From Prorocentrum cordatum (taxonomy: Eukaryota > Sar > Dinophyceae > Prorocentrales > Prorocentraceae): DNA of 64,000 nt. Positions 50,254 to 60,821 of the stretch are shown one piece after another (the first letter of the stretch is position 1; each line of letters opens with the position of its first letter). A model generated the notes under the pieces. That model was given only the letters and a program-made list of their open reading frames with translations. It made no database searches and was not told the DNA's origin. The stretch lies in NCBI GenBank assembly GCA_963575745.1, contig CAUYUJ010014596.1, positions 171,501 through 235,500 of the forward strand, read 5' to 3'. A program made the position numbers and the translations under genes.

Positions 50254-51394
50254 GTGGCTGACGAGGTTGACCCGACGGGCGCTGCCCCTGACGACGGTGA
50301 GCCAGACGACTCGGGCATTACGGACGTTACGTGTGATGCGGATATTCCGATCGACCCCGATTACGTTGTCACAAGAGATATGGATCTATCTCTGGGGAGG
50401 CGGATTGCTTACCGTGATCAGTCTATTGGCTGGATAACGGCACGCGTAGTTGAAAGACGAAGCGGCGATAAGGATTGAGGATATGGCCCTCGGGAGGCCA
50501 GGCGGCATCGATCTGAATCCTGACCGAGGCCCTATACGTCGCTGCATGCGGCATGCACCTGGGGCGCCGGCAGGGGCAACGGCAAGGGCAACTCCCAAGC
50601 CGAAGCCAGGGGCGATCGATCTTCCCTCGCCTTCTGATTTATCAAGCCAATCTCTCGGCCCTGGCCATCTTAAGCTCAAGAAGAAGAAGCGGGGGAGCCC
50701 AGATGATCCCAATCCCGGGGACAGCAGGCGATATGCGGGGCAACCTGCTGATCGACAACGATCCAGAGGACCAGCAGTGGCCGCCGCAGCAGTTAGATTT
50801 CACGGCACCAGTGCGCCTACTCCAAAGGAGTTTCTGCCACGTCGCGTCCCTGCACCAGGTCGGGTGCGCAGGGCAGGATGGGTGCCTGCGCTGGAAGGAA
50901 GGACAAGGGATGCCTCCTCCACGCAACGCACTGGGAACCTCCTTGCTACCACACCAAAGGTGCCAAGAGCAGTGCCCAGCGATGAGGCAGCCGAGCCCTG
51001 CAACACCAAGGATAATAAGCACCAGGACTTCGAGATCAGTACCCCGCAAGGAACCCCAAGGGCGCCTGGAGGATCTGTTGGCGCTACCGCATCGGCAGCG
51101 AGCGCAGCAGCGCCCGCGGCGCCAAAGGCTGCCCCGCGTTTTGCGGGGCAACCTGCTCAGAGTTCTGCGGGGCAACCTGCTCGCAGTTCAGCGGGGCGAC
51201 CTGCCCCCGCGCTGGAGGTGCCACCGGGATGCAAAGCGTTCTGGGGCAGGATGCGCACTTCCAACCGCGCGAAGATCAATCCAGCGTATCGTCCGCGGAT
51301 TGACGATGGATCTGACCGATACATGGTGGTGCAGCACAAGGTCATGGACACTGCTGCCCTCGCGGATCAAGTGCACCTGCGCGCCAAACAGTAA
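50254..51394 (+). pseudogene. Linker to Tpt1-like domain (copy 2)
   Basis: A short acidic frame (50254-50478, DIPIDPDYVVTRDMDLSLG) is followed by 50450-51394, rich in Pro/Ala/Arg with YAGQPADRQRSRGPA and three tandem AGQPA-type units (hairpins 51143, 51167 and 51191 at 24-bp spacing). Then comes AFWGRMRTSNRAKINPAYRP, the conserved entry to the Tpt1-like domain. At about 50990-51010 it passes without interruption through the site where copy 1 carries the 16.4-kb transposon. Confidence 0.6.
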
Positions 51395-52205
51395 GCAACA
51401 TCCTGCGGAAACGCCCAGCGCTCACGTTTGACTCGGAAAGGGAATATTTCGACAGCATCTTCAGGTCAGAGTGTTCGCAGGCCGAAGTTCGAGTACGACG
51501 ATCAACGTCAGGTTTCTGAGTGGTTGACAATTGCCCTTCGTCACAAGCCATTTCATCATGGCCATTTGTCGGACAGATTCATGCGATAAGTAACGAAGTG
51601 CGATGAGCACGACGGGCGGGCAGAACTATCAGCTTCTCAACGCATGGCCTGCAGAAGGATACGAGAGATATCATTCTAAGCATTTGGACACGGCACGCCA
51701 CATGCTCAAGAACCAGCGCTGGGCGTACCAGGCAGATGCTGTATTGGATCTTCTTGGTATGATAGATGAGTCTGGCATGGACAAGAATAGGCTGCATACC
51801 AATAAGATGAAGTACTCCGACATGTTTGTACATGTCTGCCCATACCTTCCCGGTGACAACCGGATTCAGTCCGGCCTACGCGTCGATTCGGATGTCTTGA
51901 TCATGGTCAGCCTGAAGATCTTGGTTCGGGACAACATTCCGATCTGGCGCTCGCCGAATGACATCGTCATGACAGCAGGCCGGAATCGCAGGATTCCTCC
52001 TACCCACGTCGTCCAGTTGATCGGGATCTTGCCTAGCCATACTTGTCAGTATAATCGTCTGGGACAGGCACGGATATATGTTTATATTTGCGAGGCGATG
52101 ATCAGCCGTTCCCGAGTGTTAGATTTGATGATATGTTTGAGATCCGCAATGATGCATCCTCTTCGAAGATTTTTTCCCCCCCAGATACCCCCTACAATCT
52201 GAAGT
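51395..52205 (+). pseudogene. Tpt1/KptA-like RNA 2'-phosphotransferase domain (copy 2)
   Basis: WLTIALRHKPFHHGHLSDRF lies near 51520-51585. Then, in the frame 51603-52202, come AVLDLLGMIDESGMDKNRLH, CPYLPGDNRIQSGLRVDSDV (S-G-L-R about 51870-51881), IPIWRSPNDIVMTAGRNRR and I-P-P-T-H. The Arg-His pair, the N-R-L position and the S-G-L-R Arg of the Tpt1 Arg-His-Arg-Arg catalytic set are present. About 150 bp that in copy 1 encode V-I-R-G-A-Q and the following loop are missing, so the fold is incomplete here. The enzyme family uses NAD+ to remove RNA 2'-phosphates. Confidence 0.75.
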
Positions 52206-52244
52206 GCCCCGATCCGCCCCCGTTTCAGGGGGTCGTTCTCAATT

Positions 52245-53230
52245 GTGATCATGATGGGCACCTATCATGCGGGGACACCTGCAGGGGGATCTGATGGATC
52301 ATGGATACAGGCTCAGAGCGCCGATGTGACAGGTATTACGCCAAGTGGTATTACGCCCACCAGCACGTTGTACGCCAACGATCCGTGGCGTGCTCATGTT
52401 CAACAACTGCCAGTACCTGCAGGGCAACCTGCCTCATTCGCTCCTATGAGCAGAGCTACTACACCACTTGGTACTCCACAGAGTGCTGGGAGCAACAACA
52501 GCCTGCAGGCGAGGCTCCAAAGCATCCGGATGGATCCGCAGCTCCACCATGCTCTTCAGGCGACATCGCCATTTGCATCGCCACGTCCAAATGCGGGACA
52601 ACCTGCTATTCCTGACCAATACGCCACACAGAGAAGTTCAGCTGGTCAGCAAGAGTGGATGTATCGGCAGATGCGTGAGGCCGCTCAGAGCATGCGGAGG
52701 GGTGGTATTGACCTCCCTAGTGTCAACTGGACGCCGCCGTGGGAGTATGTTCCGGATCCAAATCCTTCACCGGACAATCCCAATCGGTTCGGCTATGTGC
52801 CAGCATTCTTCAGTCATCCGGATTGCGATCCAACGTCTGCTGATCGTCCAACAGCAGCGCCAATGGACCATCCACTCTTTCCTGACTATCATGCCCAGGT
52901 GAGTGGTACTCCTCGGGTGGGAACACAGCCCAAAATCCATCCGTTCGGGCGACGGCCGACGACTTGTACCAGTCGCAGTTGACACGCGGCTCAGGGCATG
53001 CATCAAGTGTGCCAGGACAGATACCTCACTATGGTTATCTGGCTCCCCCCATGGATCAAGATGTGCAGCAGCAGGCTCCAGGCCTAGTGCTGCCGCCGAC
53101 CATGGGAGAGCTGCGCCCGGAAATCCTGGCCATACACGAGGCGCAGCAAGCCAATTTGGCTACGCAGGCTACGCGCAAGCGCCGAAATCCGGATCGTCAG
53201 GCCCGCAGAATTGCTGAGCCGTGCGGAGCA
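52245..53230 (+). pseudogene. Gln/Pro-rich linker (copy 2)
   Basis: 246 codons (52245-52982) with HAGTPAGG, LYANDPWRAHVQQLPVPAGQ, MSRATTPLGTPQSAG, RQMREAAQSMRRGGIDLP and WEYVPDPNPSPDNPNRFGYV. It is continued from 52964 by S-Q-L-T-R-G-S-G, VQQQAPGLVLPP and GELRPEILAIHEAQQANLAT. Predicted disordered. At least five hairpin motifs lie in it. Confidence 0.55.
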
Positions 53231-53640
53231 ACGTGCTACTATCAATATAGCAGGGACACCTGCGAGCAGCTCAGCCATGGTTGCATCACTGCAGCTACCG
53301 ACAGTATCACCCATTCGGTTCGAGGCTGGGGAATCCACCCTGGAGCGTCAGTTGCGCATCAGGCCATCGGCAACACCGCCCATCATAAGTGACGGCGACT
53401 TCAGTAAGTGTGCCATATCCCTGGACTTGTTCATGAATCACGACATGGTCTAGCGCCTCCAGTGCGGCCACAGATTCCACGCACAATGCTGGAATCGAGT
53501 CGTACACGCCCATGTGGATAAACAGTTGGCTGGGGGCATGGAAGGTTCCGCAAGCGAGGCCCCCTGTGCTATATGCAGGGGTGTTGGCCGCATTACTGCC
53601 GAGTTCCACTACGCACTTGCTGGAGATCAAGAGTCACCCA
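53231..53640 (+). pseudogene. RING-H2 finger domain (copy 2, internal stop)
   Basis: Reads F-S-K-C-A-I-S-L-D-L-F-M-N-H-D-M-V-stop-R-L-Q-C-G-H-R-F-H-A-Q-C-W-N-R-V, then HAHVDKQLAGGMEG and E-A-P-C-A-I-C-R-G. The central H2 pair (C-G-H-x-F-H) is intact here while the second Cys is Ser, the converse of copy 1. The TAG lies at about 53451. The consensus of both copies is a complete C3H2C3 RING-H2, the fold of many E3 ubiquitin ligases. Confidence 0.75.
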
Positions 53641-54260
53641 ATCGTCATGAAGACATACTCCGAGGGGCGAACGAGCTCAGAGATCTCCGTGAAGAGCTCA
53701 GGCGCGTTACGGCCATGATGCCAGGCGCCGCGGCCGTCTCGACGACGACACCAGCGGGGCAACCTGCGTCGTCAGCCAACGTGGGGCTAGTGGCGGAGAC
53801 AACCGCACTCGCAGGGACACCTGCTATAGACGCGCTTACGCCTTTGGTGGCAGAGACCGGCAATAACGCAGGGACACTTGCTAGATCGGATCCACCTTCG
53901 GTATCAGTGAACGACACGTGGTTGAGGCGCATGGAAAGGGCCACCGACAGGAGCGCTCAACGGCTTCAGTCTTCGCGTTCATATATGCCATATGGGCGAG
54001 ATCTCCGCCCACGCAGTCACCGCAGGGCGGAGAGCCCTGTAAGCACGCGCAGCGGCAACAGTGGGATATCCGAACGCGACATGCCGCACACGGTACTTAT
54101 GATAAACATTGACGGTCAGATGGTCCCGCGCGCGGAAGAGGCCACGTTTCTGAACTTTCCCACAATTTCCACATCACAACCGTATATGCATGACGAATAT
54201 CATACAACCTGGGTATTTGAAGAGAACCTATTACAGAAGAAGAGGCTCGTGGGCATATGA
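53641..54260 (+). pseudogene. Conserved region between RING finger and protease (copy 2)
   Basis: Continues the frame 53514-54260: RRVTAMMPGAAAVSTTTPAG, ALAGTPAIDALTPLVAETGN, N-D-T-W-L-R-R-M-E-R-A-T-D-R-S and FLNFPTISTSQP. Three hairpin motifs occur (53754, 53811 and 53868). That at 53811 is absent from copy 1, where the frame consequently shifts. No domain recognised. Confidence 0.55.
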
Positions 54261-55300
54261 ATGTTTTCACATCTTTGTCCAGAAATGATTGGGTGTTGGA
54301 GCAGAGGCGCCGCAAAGGCTTGCATGGTACGACAGTATCTGAAGTTCCTGGAAAATCTGGTGAACGCCATGAGCTAGCCTTGGCAGCTGACAGTGGAACT
54401 GTGATCAATGGTATGTTGATTTTTCTTTTCAAATATTGGGAGCCATGTCGATACTAGTGGGTAGAAGGCGGCACAGACCTTTGAGCAGATATCACGTTCC
54501 TACGGACACGCGATTTAAAACAAGGCTGAACCCAACCAAGAAGCTCTACGTGTCAGGAGTGGGACATGGCGCCGCGATTTGCGACGACTCCCTGCATTGG
54601 AAGATTGCATGCAAGGAAAGGGGAGATCCCGCGGGGCAACCTGCTGTGCCGAGACCCGACACGTACTTAGCAAATGTGGCTGAGGGCTCTGGGATAATTT
54701 CTTTGCCGTCTTGGGCACGAGGAGCATGTCCAACATGAGGGCCATCCTGATCCCTGAGCAGGGGCACGAGAAGATTATCATCCCTGGCGTGTACATGTAC
54801 AAGGTTCTACTCGGAAAAGATGCCAGGGTACTCGACCTGATGAAGACGCCCTCCGGGCATCTGGTACTCAAAACTGACGAATGCAAGATGGTTGCTGAGG
54901 ATCAAGGGTCGATGTCGTTTACTATCACGGCCAACCCTCAGTGCGAAGAAGTTCCATTACTCGTCAAGGAAGTATCCGGCCCAGAGCCACTCGCAGAGAC
55001 ACCTGCTGTGCATGATGCCCACGCATGCGTGACGTCACGGGATACGAAGGGCATCCGTTTCTCTATATCAATGAGGAGACGTTCGCTTTCACGATCCAGA
55101 CTTTGGTGAATAACACCTTGAAGGCATGGCATCGTCGAAATATGTCCTCTGGGACTACCCCTACTTCGGCCGACAAAGACTTCGCCCTCCGCAACTTGCA
55201 GGCGAAGACAGATCAGGCCATTTACGAGGAGGGTGCGAAGTGGACGCCCCCCGATGCACAGGCAGGGGCACCTGCGGAAGTGAATGGAATGACGCTGCTG
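54257..55300 (+). pseudogene. Aspartic protease and following helical region (copy 2)
   Basis: NVFTSLSRNDWVLEQRRRKG precedes ELALAADSGTVINGM, whose D-S-G-T at 54389-54400 fits the retropepsin active site. Then V-S-G-V-G-H-G-A-A-I-C, a gap-filling frame change, S-M-S-N-M-R-A-I-L-I-P and S-G-H-L-V-L-K (54711-55109), and LVNNTLKAWHRRN with FALRNLQAKTDQAIYEEGAK (55025-55300). The catalytic Asp is kept, but the protein is split over three frames. Confidence 0.68.
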
Positions 55301-56256
55301 AGAAGTTTGATTTTGTTTCCTTCCAGCAGTGGTTCTGCAGCGCAGCACGGCACTGGCATTTGGACGCCCCATCGCCAAACGAGTGACGGGGGCAGGCGCA
55401 TGCCACGGCCACTCGCGCTTGCTCAGACAGGCCGAACACTCAGGTGCTGTCAGCAAGCGCGGGGAAACCTGCATTCTTTTCCCAGGCACCGGCTGTGCGT
55501 GCTAGGGACCGTGGCATGCCCGGTTGCGCGGCTGCCACGAACAGCAGTGGACCCGGTTGTGTGGCCGTTGCCGAAAGAGAAGGATTGTCGCATCATTATC
55601 ATTCTCGTGCATTAGTCATTGATGATATACGGACAGCTTGCGCTGAATTCCGAGCTTGTGGATACATGTGCGATCGTATTACACATGCGGAGGTAATGAC
55701 CTCCACTGGTGCGCAGTTTTTGGGCGCGCTACTCTCGGGCGAGTACCAACTGTTGTGGGTTGCAACGCCTGCTGGCTGATATGTGAGGCTGCCTGGCAAG
55801 AGGGCAGGGCCGCACTACCAGCGCATCCAAAATCTAATGTCCAAGGCTCGGGCTCTACGCATGACTATTGTACTTGTGGGGCCCCCAGAATATTTCTGGA
55901 AACGAGGTCCCATGCGAGATGCGACTGAAGATTTTAACTTACAAGTCATGCGCATGCGTTTCTGCCACTTCGGCCACAAGTACGACCGCACGAACGCGTT
56001 GCCCAGCGGGTCATATCTGCACGTGGCGACTACGTGCACGCGCATCCCCACCAATATATGGCGATGTGCATGCAATATAGCAGGGAGACCTGCATTACCT
56101 ACTGCGCATATTCTAGATTGGCATGGACAAGGTGCTCAGAAAGCCGAATGGCGGAACAAGACACTAGCGATCATGACCGCAAGGTTGATTGATCGAACGA
56201 ATGTACATCTGGATTTCCATAAATCACAAAGAATCACACGAGTGCTCTACATCTGA
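55300..56256 (+). pseudogene. Unassigned conserved region with Cys cluster (copy 2)
   Basis: Contains H-S-R-A-L-V-I-D-D-I-R-T-A-C-A-E-F, QFLGALLSGEYQLLWVATPA, MRLPGKRAGPHYQRIQNLMS, M-T-I-V-L-V-G-P-P-E-Y-F-W-K, M-R-F-C-H-F-G-H-K-Y-D-R and PSGSYLHVATTC. Amino-acid conservation with copy 1 is high. Similar G-P-P...W...C-x-F-G...P-S-G stretches precede the methyltransferase-like domain in related elements as I remember them. No activity assigned. Confidence 0.5.
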
Positions 56257-56269
56257 GAATTCAGATTCG

Positions 56270-56605
56270 CGTTGATAAAGGAGTCCGAACTTACGTTCAG
56301 TCTCCCAGAATGGCCCCGAGTGGGGCCATGTTGCGAGACGGGTAACGGTGAACCTGGACGACAACACGATGATCCAGGACATCAAGATCCAGGACCAGCC
56401 GACTGGGTACAACTACCACGCACCATTGCCCAATGGTCCAATGGTGTTACCAACATCCGTACTCGACTGTACTGGGAGCAGCCAGGACCGACTCTCTTGG
56501 GAGATGGCAGCTCACGACCACGCTCAAGGTGGGTGGCGGTCATCGATGACGATCGTCTCCCTCCCCCTTCGATCCTCTATTCCCGAATTTCCGACACTTA
56601 GCTAA
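56270..56605 (+). pseudogene. Short conserved segment (copy 2)
   Basis: Reads V-N-L-D-D-N-T-M-I-Q-D-I-K-I-Q-D-Q-P, G-Y-N-Y-H-A-P-L-P-N-G and G-V-T-N-I-R-T-R-L-Y-W-E-Q-P across two frames, matching 32270-32500. No known domain. Confidence 0.5.
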
Positions 56606-56839
56606 CCTGAGACTGAGCGCCAGGCAGCACTGCCAACATTTGCCAGACTTAAACACAAAGAAAGACAGAAAGCAGACACAGAAGCTGGCATCCCATCGCG
56701 GAAGACACCCAAACAATTCGAAGAAGGCAACGACGACTGTGGAGACGACCTTAAAGGACTCGGGTGTAGTACGTACTACACCGACGTACCTCTGGACTCC
56801 GACGCGGATGGCGACGATGGAGAGGGGGTTTTCATCGCC

Positions 56840-57590
56840 CTACTTGCGGGGCAACCTGCTGAATCTTACGCAGATGTATTCTCCATAATCCCCATCTTGT
56901 GCTACGGACGACACGATAGAGTAGACATGTTAGAACTATGTGGGGGAACTGGAGGCATCCCCCAGCTAGCATTCAGCCGAGGTCTGTCTTCAGGGGGAAA
57001 CCTCGGCAAGCGTACTTTTGTTGATCTTGGCAACAAGGAGGTCCAAGACGCAGTAATACATTATTTAGACGCTTGTTTCGTCAAGGTTGTCATGCTACAG
57101 CCCAGCTGCAGAACAACTGGCGTGCCTTCCTACTTCAGCGCAAAGGTTAACTACGACACATGTCATGAACATCATGAAGAAGATCTACCACGTACCAAGT
57201 TCTGTGGGAAAGTGGCTGTACGTAACAATTATCTTCGGCGATTCTACTTAAGGGAACAACCAGTTGGGACTTGGGTGGGTCAGATACCGCCATGGACTAC
57301 GTTGGCCAAAAGCAATGGCACTTGCAAGGTGAACGTGGATCAATGCACCACTGGCTTACGTGAGTCCCATGGGGTACTGATGCGAAGACCGACCGGGACC
57401 ATGACCAGCCATCGTCTACGACCCACCCTTGTTGAACGGAAGCGATGTAGTGGCCATCATCAACACGCGTCGGTATGCAATATGGAACTGTCCATGGCTG
57501 CACAATATACACCAAAGATGCAGTTGCGTTTTGTCGAATCTGTTCAGATCGCACACGACCTCGTTCAGGCAACTCGTGATCGTTTCCATG
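56840..57590 (+). pseudogene. Methyltransferase-like domain (copy 2), cut by insertion
   Basis: The frame has D-M-L-E-L-C-G-G-T-G-G-I-P-Q-L-A-F (56926-56976), KRTFVDLGNKEVQDAVIHYL, V-V-M-L-Q-P-S-C-R-T-T-G, KFCGKVAVRNNYLRRFYLRE followed by Q-P-V-G-T-W, D-Q-C-T-T-G-L, and GHHQHASVCN. Glycine-rich motif I, a P-S-C motif and an E-Q-P motif in this order suggest a class I methyltransferase fold with similarity to the cytosine-C5 type. Dinoflagellate retrotransposons with such enzymes have been reported (de Mendoza and colleagues, 2018); whether this is the same family needs a search. The frame runs into the 3.2-kb insertion. Confidence 0.65.
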
Positions 57591-57889
57591 TACGAGACCT
57601 ATGTTGTTTCACATCAGCAGTTTGGCCCCTGCTGACTTTTTTCAAAATAATATATTGGGATGAAACGCTGCCGCTTGATATATCGAGCACAGTTGATCAC
57701 AACGCAAACGCTCCTGCGATCCCCGCCAAAATGGCAAGAAATGGTAAGCTCAGATCCGCATGGCTACATTGCAACCGAACCGCTGGACCACCATCTCGAC
57801 CGAACTGGCGGAATTCGACCACGCGTGCGACAAAATACGTTCGACGAGGGATGCGCTGCTCAATACCCCGGCCACGGGCAGCGCTACGA

Positions 57890-58600
57890 GGGAAAGCGGG
57901 CCCTTCGATGTGTCACTTTCAGCGCCCGTGAAAGTGTCACCTCCCAGGGCCCACTTAAAGAGCACCAGAAAGGCTCCAAGAAGGCCCCGAGAAGGCCCCA
58001 GGGCGGCACCAAGAGGGCTCCCAGAGGGACCCAAGAGAGGCCCCAAGAAGGGCCCAAGAGGGCCCTCCGCGGTGCCACTTTCAACGCCCGTGAAAATGAC
58101 ACCTCCCAGGGCCCACTTAGGGCCTCAGAAAAGCTCTAAGAAGGCCCCGAAAGGGCCATAGAGAGCCGCCCTGGGTTCAACTCCGCGTGGCGGAGTTGGA
58201 AGCGATAACTTCAATACCCTACTGGAGGCCTCTTAGGGGCCCTAAGACGGCACTGAAGAACCCCATCGGGGCTTTTTCAAAGGCAGAGGAGGGCGCAAAA
58301 AGGGGCCTCAGTGAGCCCCTGGTCTAACTCCACCTGGCGGAATTGGAAGCGATATCGCCCGGCGCCTTCATGGAGCCGCTCGGAGCTTCCAAGACGGCTC
58401 CAGAAGGCCCCGGGAGGGCCCCAAGAGGATCGAACGACGATTCCTGGAAGTGCACCAGTGAGACCCTTGTTGACCTCCGCCTGGCGGAGTTGGAAGCGAC
58501 AATTTCCAGTGCCCTCTTGGGGCCTCTGGGGGGCCCCTCAGAAAGCTTTGGGGAGCACAGTGAAGGCCTTCGCAGGGCCGCGTGAGAGCCGTACCAGGGC
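57890..58600. repeat. Repeats with CTCCGCCTGGCGGAG hairpin inside the 3.2-kb insertion
   Basis: CACCTCCCAGGGCCCACTTA occurs near 57948 and 58104. CTCCGCSTGGCGGAGTTGGAAGCGA-type sequence occurs near 58181, 58328 and 58475, about 147 bp apart, each with the palindrome CTCCGC...GCGGAG. Between them are CCAAGAGGCCCC low-complexity units. Confidence 0.8.
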
Positions 58601-58729
58601 CGCATGTGTGCGCGGATGGGGGCGACGAGTGCTGACGCTGACGAATATGAGAATGATGAGGGCGATCAAGGCTGGCCCGAAACAAATCCTGGCGCCATTG
58701 CAGGCCGCCGATTATCGGCCACGCCGCCA

Positions 58730-58940
58730 GGACGACGCCAAGCAACAAAACGACACCAACCAACAAACCGACACCAACCAACAAACCAACAAATCGACAC
58801 TGGCCAACAAAAGGACACCAAGCAACAAAACGACACCAAGCAACAAAACGACACCAACCAACGAAACGACACCAACCAACAAAACGGCACGAATCAACAA
58901 AACGGCACTGACCAACCAAACGACAAATCACTTCACGACA
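58730..58940. repeat. 18-bp minisatellite AACGACACCAACCAACAA
   Basis: About twelve degenerate units with occasional 4-base insertions. The translated Thr/Asn/Lys or Asp/Thr/Asn/Gln repeats are artefacts. The region 58940-59390 contains no gene I can support. Confidence 0.9.
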
Positions 58941-59389
58941 CCAATGAACAACGCGAAATCCACCGACCGCCAACCAAGCATAAAATCAACCGACACAACG
59001 AAACCAACCCATAGAGCCAGACCAACCACTGGATTCGTGAGTCGGGGTAGTCATGGAAGTGAGCCGCTGCAGCCCGCGGAAGCCATTAACAGTGACCAGA
59101 GCACCGCAATGCAGCAACGTCCCCGGGCGGCGGCGGGAGTCTTGGATCTCCCGCGGGACTGGAGCGTAGCGAGTTCGTCCTGGGTCCGGTTTAGTGAAGT
59201 GAAGAATTTCGGGGTGCTTGCATGGCAAAAACCTTCACTTCACTAATCTGGGGCCCCTGGAGCCCCAGGGCGTTTCAGGTCCCCTCGCTGTCTGGGTAGT
59301 CCAGGGGGCGCAGTGGCGGCTTACCAGAGGCCCTGTTCCCTAGCCTCACTTGCTTTCACCCGTGGTGCTCGACGGCCGTCTCGGAGCTG

Positions 59390-59640
59390 TCTTGTGGCGG
59401 TCTGGGGCAATCCCGAAGCCTCTTGGAGCCGTCCCAAGGCCCCAAGGCGCCACCAATGGGGGCCCCAAGAGAGCTCCCAGAGGGCCCCGAAAGGCCTACA
59501 ACAGATTGCACGTTCGCGCGATTTTTTTGCACCACTTGGGGGGGTCCTTCTTGGGGCCCCGGGAAGGCCCCACGAACGCTCCCAGAGGGCCCCAAGAATG
59601 CTCCAAGAGGGCCCCAAGAGGACCCCCACAAGTGACAAAA
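59390..59640. repeat. CCAAGAGGGCCCC repeat block
   Basis: The reverse strand of the GGCCTCTTGGG class. No gene is present. Confidence 0.75.
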
Positions 59641-59722
59641 ACTATGTGCATGAGGGTGCAACTTACTCGGCGCCTCTTGGGGCGCTCTTGGAGCCGTGCT
59701 GGGCGCCGCTCGTGGACGACAT

Positions 59723-60170
59723 GGGCTGGGCGACGGCATGTGGACCCTGTCGCTTGGGCCATCGGGGGTGCTCCCCAATGGGGCCACGAAGCTTCTGAGC
59801 GTATGACGGAATGGGCTGGGCGGCGGCCTGTGGGCCCTGCCTGTGGGGCCGTCGGTGCAGCTCCCCGTGGGGCCACGAAGCGTGTGAAACGTATGCCGAA
59901 ATATGCTGGGCGGCGGCCTGGGAAACCTGCCGCTGGGACGTTTTTTTGGTGGAGCTGCCTATAGGGGCACGAAATGCTTGAGGGTGTCATCAATGTGGCC
60001 TGGGCGACGGCATGTGGACCTTGCCGCCGGGACCTCCGATGAGTTCCTCATGGGGGCACGAAGCGTCTGAGGGGCGTGCCGACATGGGCTGGGCGGCGCA
60101 CTAAGGACCCCGCCGATGGGGCCTTCGGTGGAGCACCTCACAAGGCCACGAGACTTGCGGGGGATGCGGC
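59723..60170. repeat. About 91-bp tandem repeat, five copies
   Basis: Units start with GGGCTGGGCGRCGGC near 59723, 59813, 59903, 59995 and 60085 and contain GGGGCCACGAAGC. They are diverged by indels. A GATGATG-rich stretch (60195-60310) follows, then 60320-60780 without a supported gene. Confidence 0.85.
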
Positions 60171-60821
60171 GAAGCAGAGACGCGGGGGAACAAGGGGGGT
60201 GTTTTGATGATGTTGATGAGGATGGTGGTGGTATTGATGATGGAGACGGCGAGAATGCTGAGGGTGCTGATGATGATGGTGATGGCGACGACGGCGATGG
60301 ACGATGACGACGGAGGCACGCGGAGAGCAGGGGCAGATGCGCGAAGAGGGAGGACGAGGGAGGGGGCCGGAAGGAATGACGCGGGGCGGTGTCTCTTCAA
60401 AACGAAGAACCAACACTGCAAAATGGTAGGAAATTTCTGGGCGACCCCCCCCCCGTGGCGCGGTCAATGTCCGCGACAGCATCGCTGGCACTACGAACGA
60501 AATGATCGAACTCTTCCTGTGACGTTACCCGCGGGGTGGATCAGCCAGGGATGGGGGTCGAACCCCCCCCAGCGCAAAGCAAATGTACAATCCTGAGAAA
60601 CCCCAGCCCACATCAACCGATCCGCAACAAGCACGCAAGCCTTTGACGACCCCAACGCACGTGACATCGCATAACGCGACGCGCCATCGAAAACGTTCGA
60701 CGCGCGGCCTCGGAATGACATCGGGCTTCATGGAACGTCGAATGGAAAACATGAAAAAACCGCCCTGTGGGCTCCGAGACCCAAAATTACCGATGTGAAG
60801 GATTTCGGCTCGTCGACCATG

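Larger units (their letters stand above)
57591..60816. mobile_element. 3.2-kb insertion with CCATG duplication in Copia copy 2
   Basis: 3,226 bp absent from copy 1. CCATG occurs at 57586-57590 and 60817-60821, and joining the flanks restores the alignment to copy 1 (33595-33620). The ends show weak inverted similarity: left ACGAG...TTTCACATCAGCAG; right, read inward, ACGAG...TTCACATCGGTAA. It carries no transposase I can see: it is mostly repeats, so it is probably a non-autonomous element. Confidence 0.7.

Noticed and set aside
57586-57600. Treating the 3.2-kb insertion as an LTR element because of its 5-bp duplication
   Set aside because: No LTRs, primer site or retroelement proteins are present, and the ends are weakly inverted, not direct, repeats.
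60530-60590. Possible tRNA gene (GGGGGTCGAACCCCC resembles a T-arm)
   Set aside because: The loop is five bases, not seven, and no acceptor, D or anticodon arms can be folded around it.
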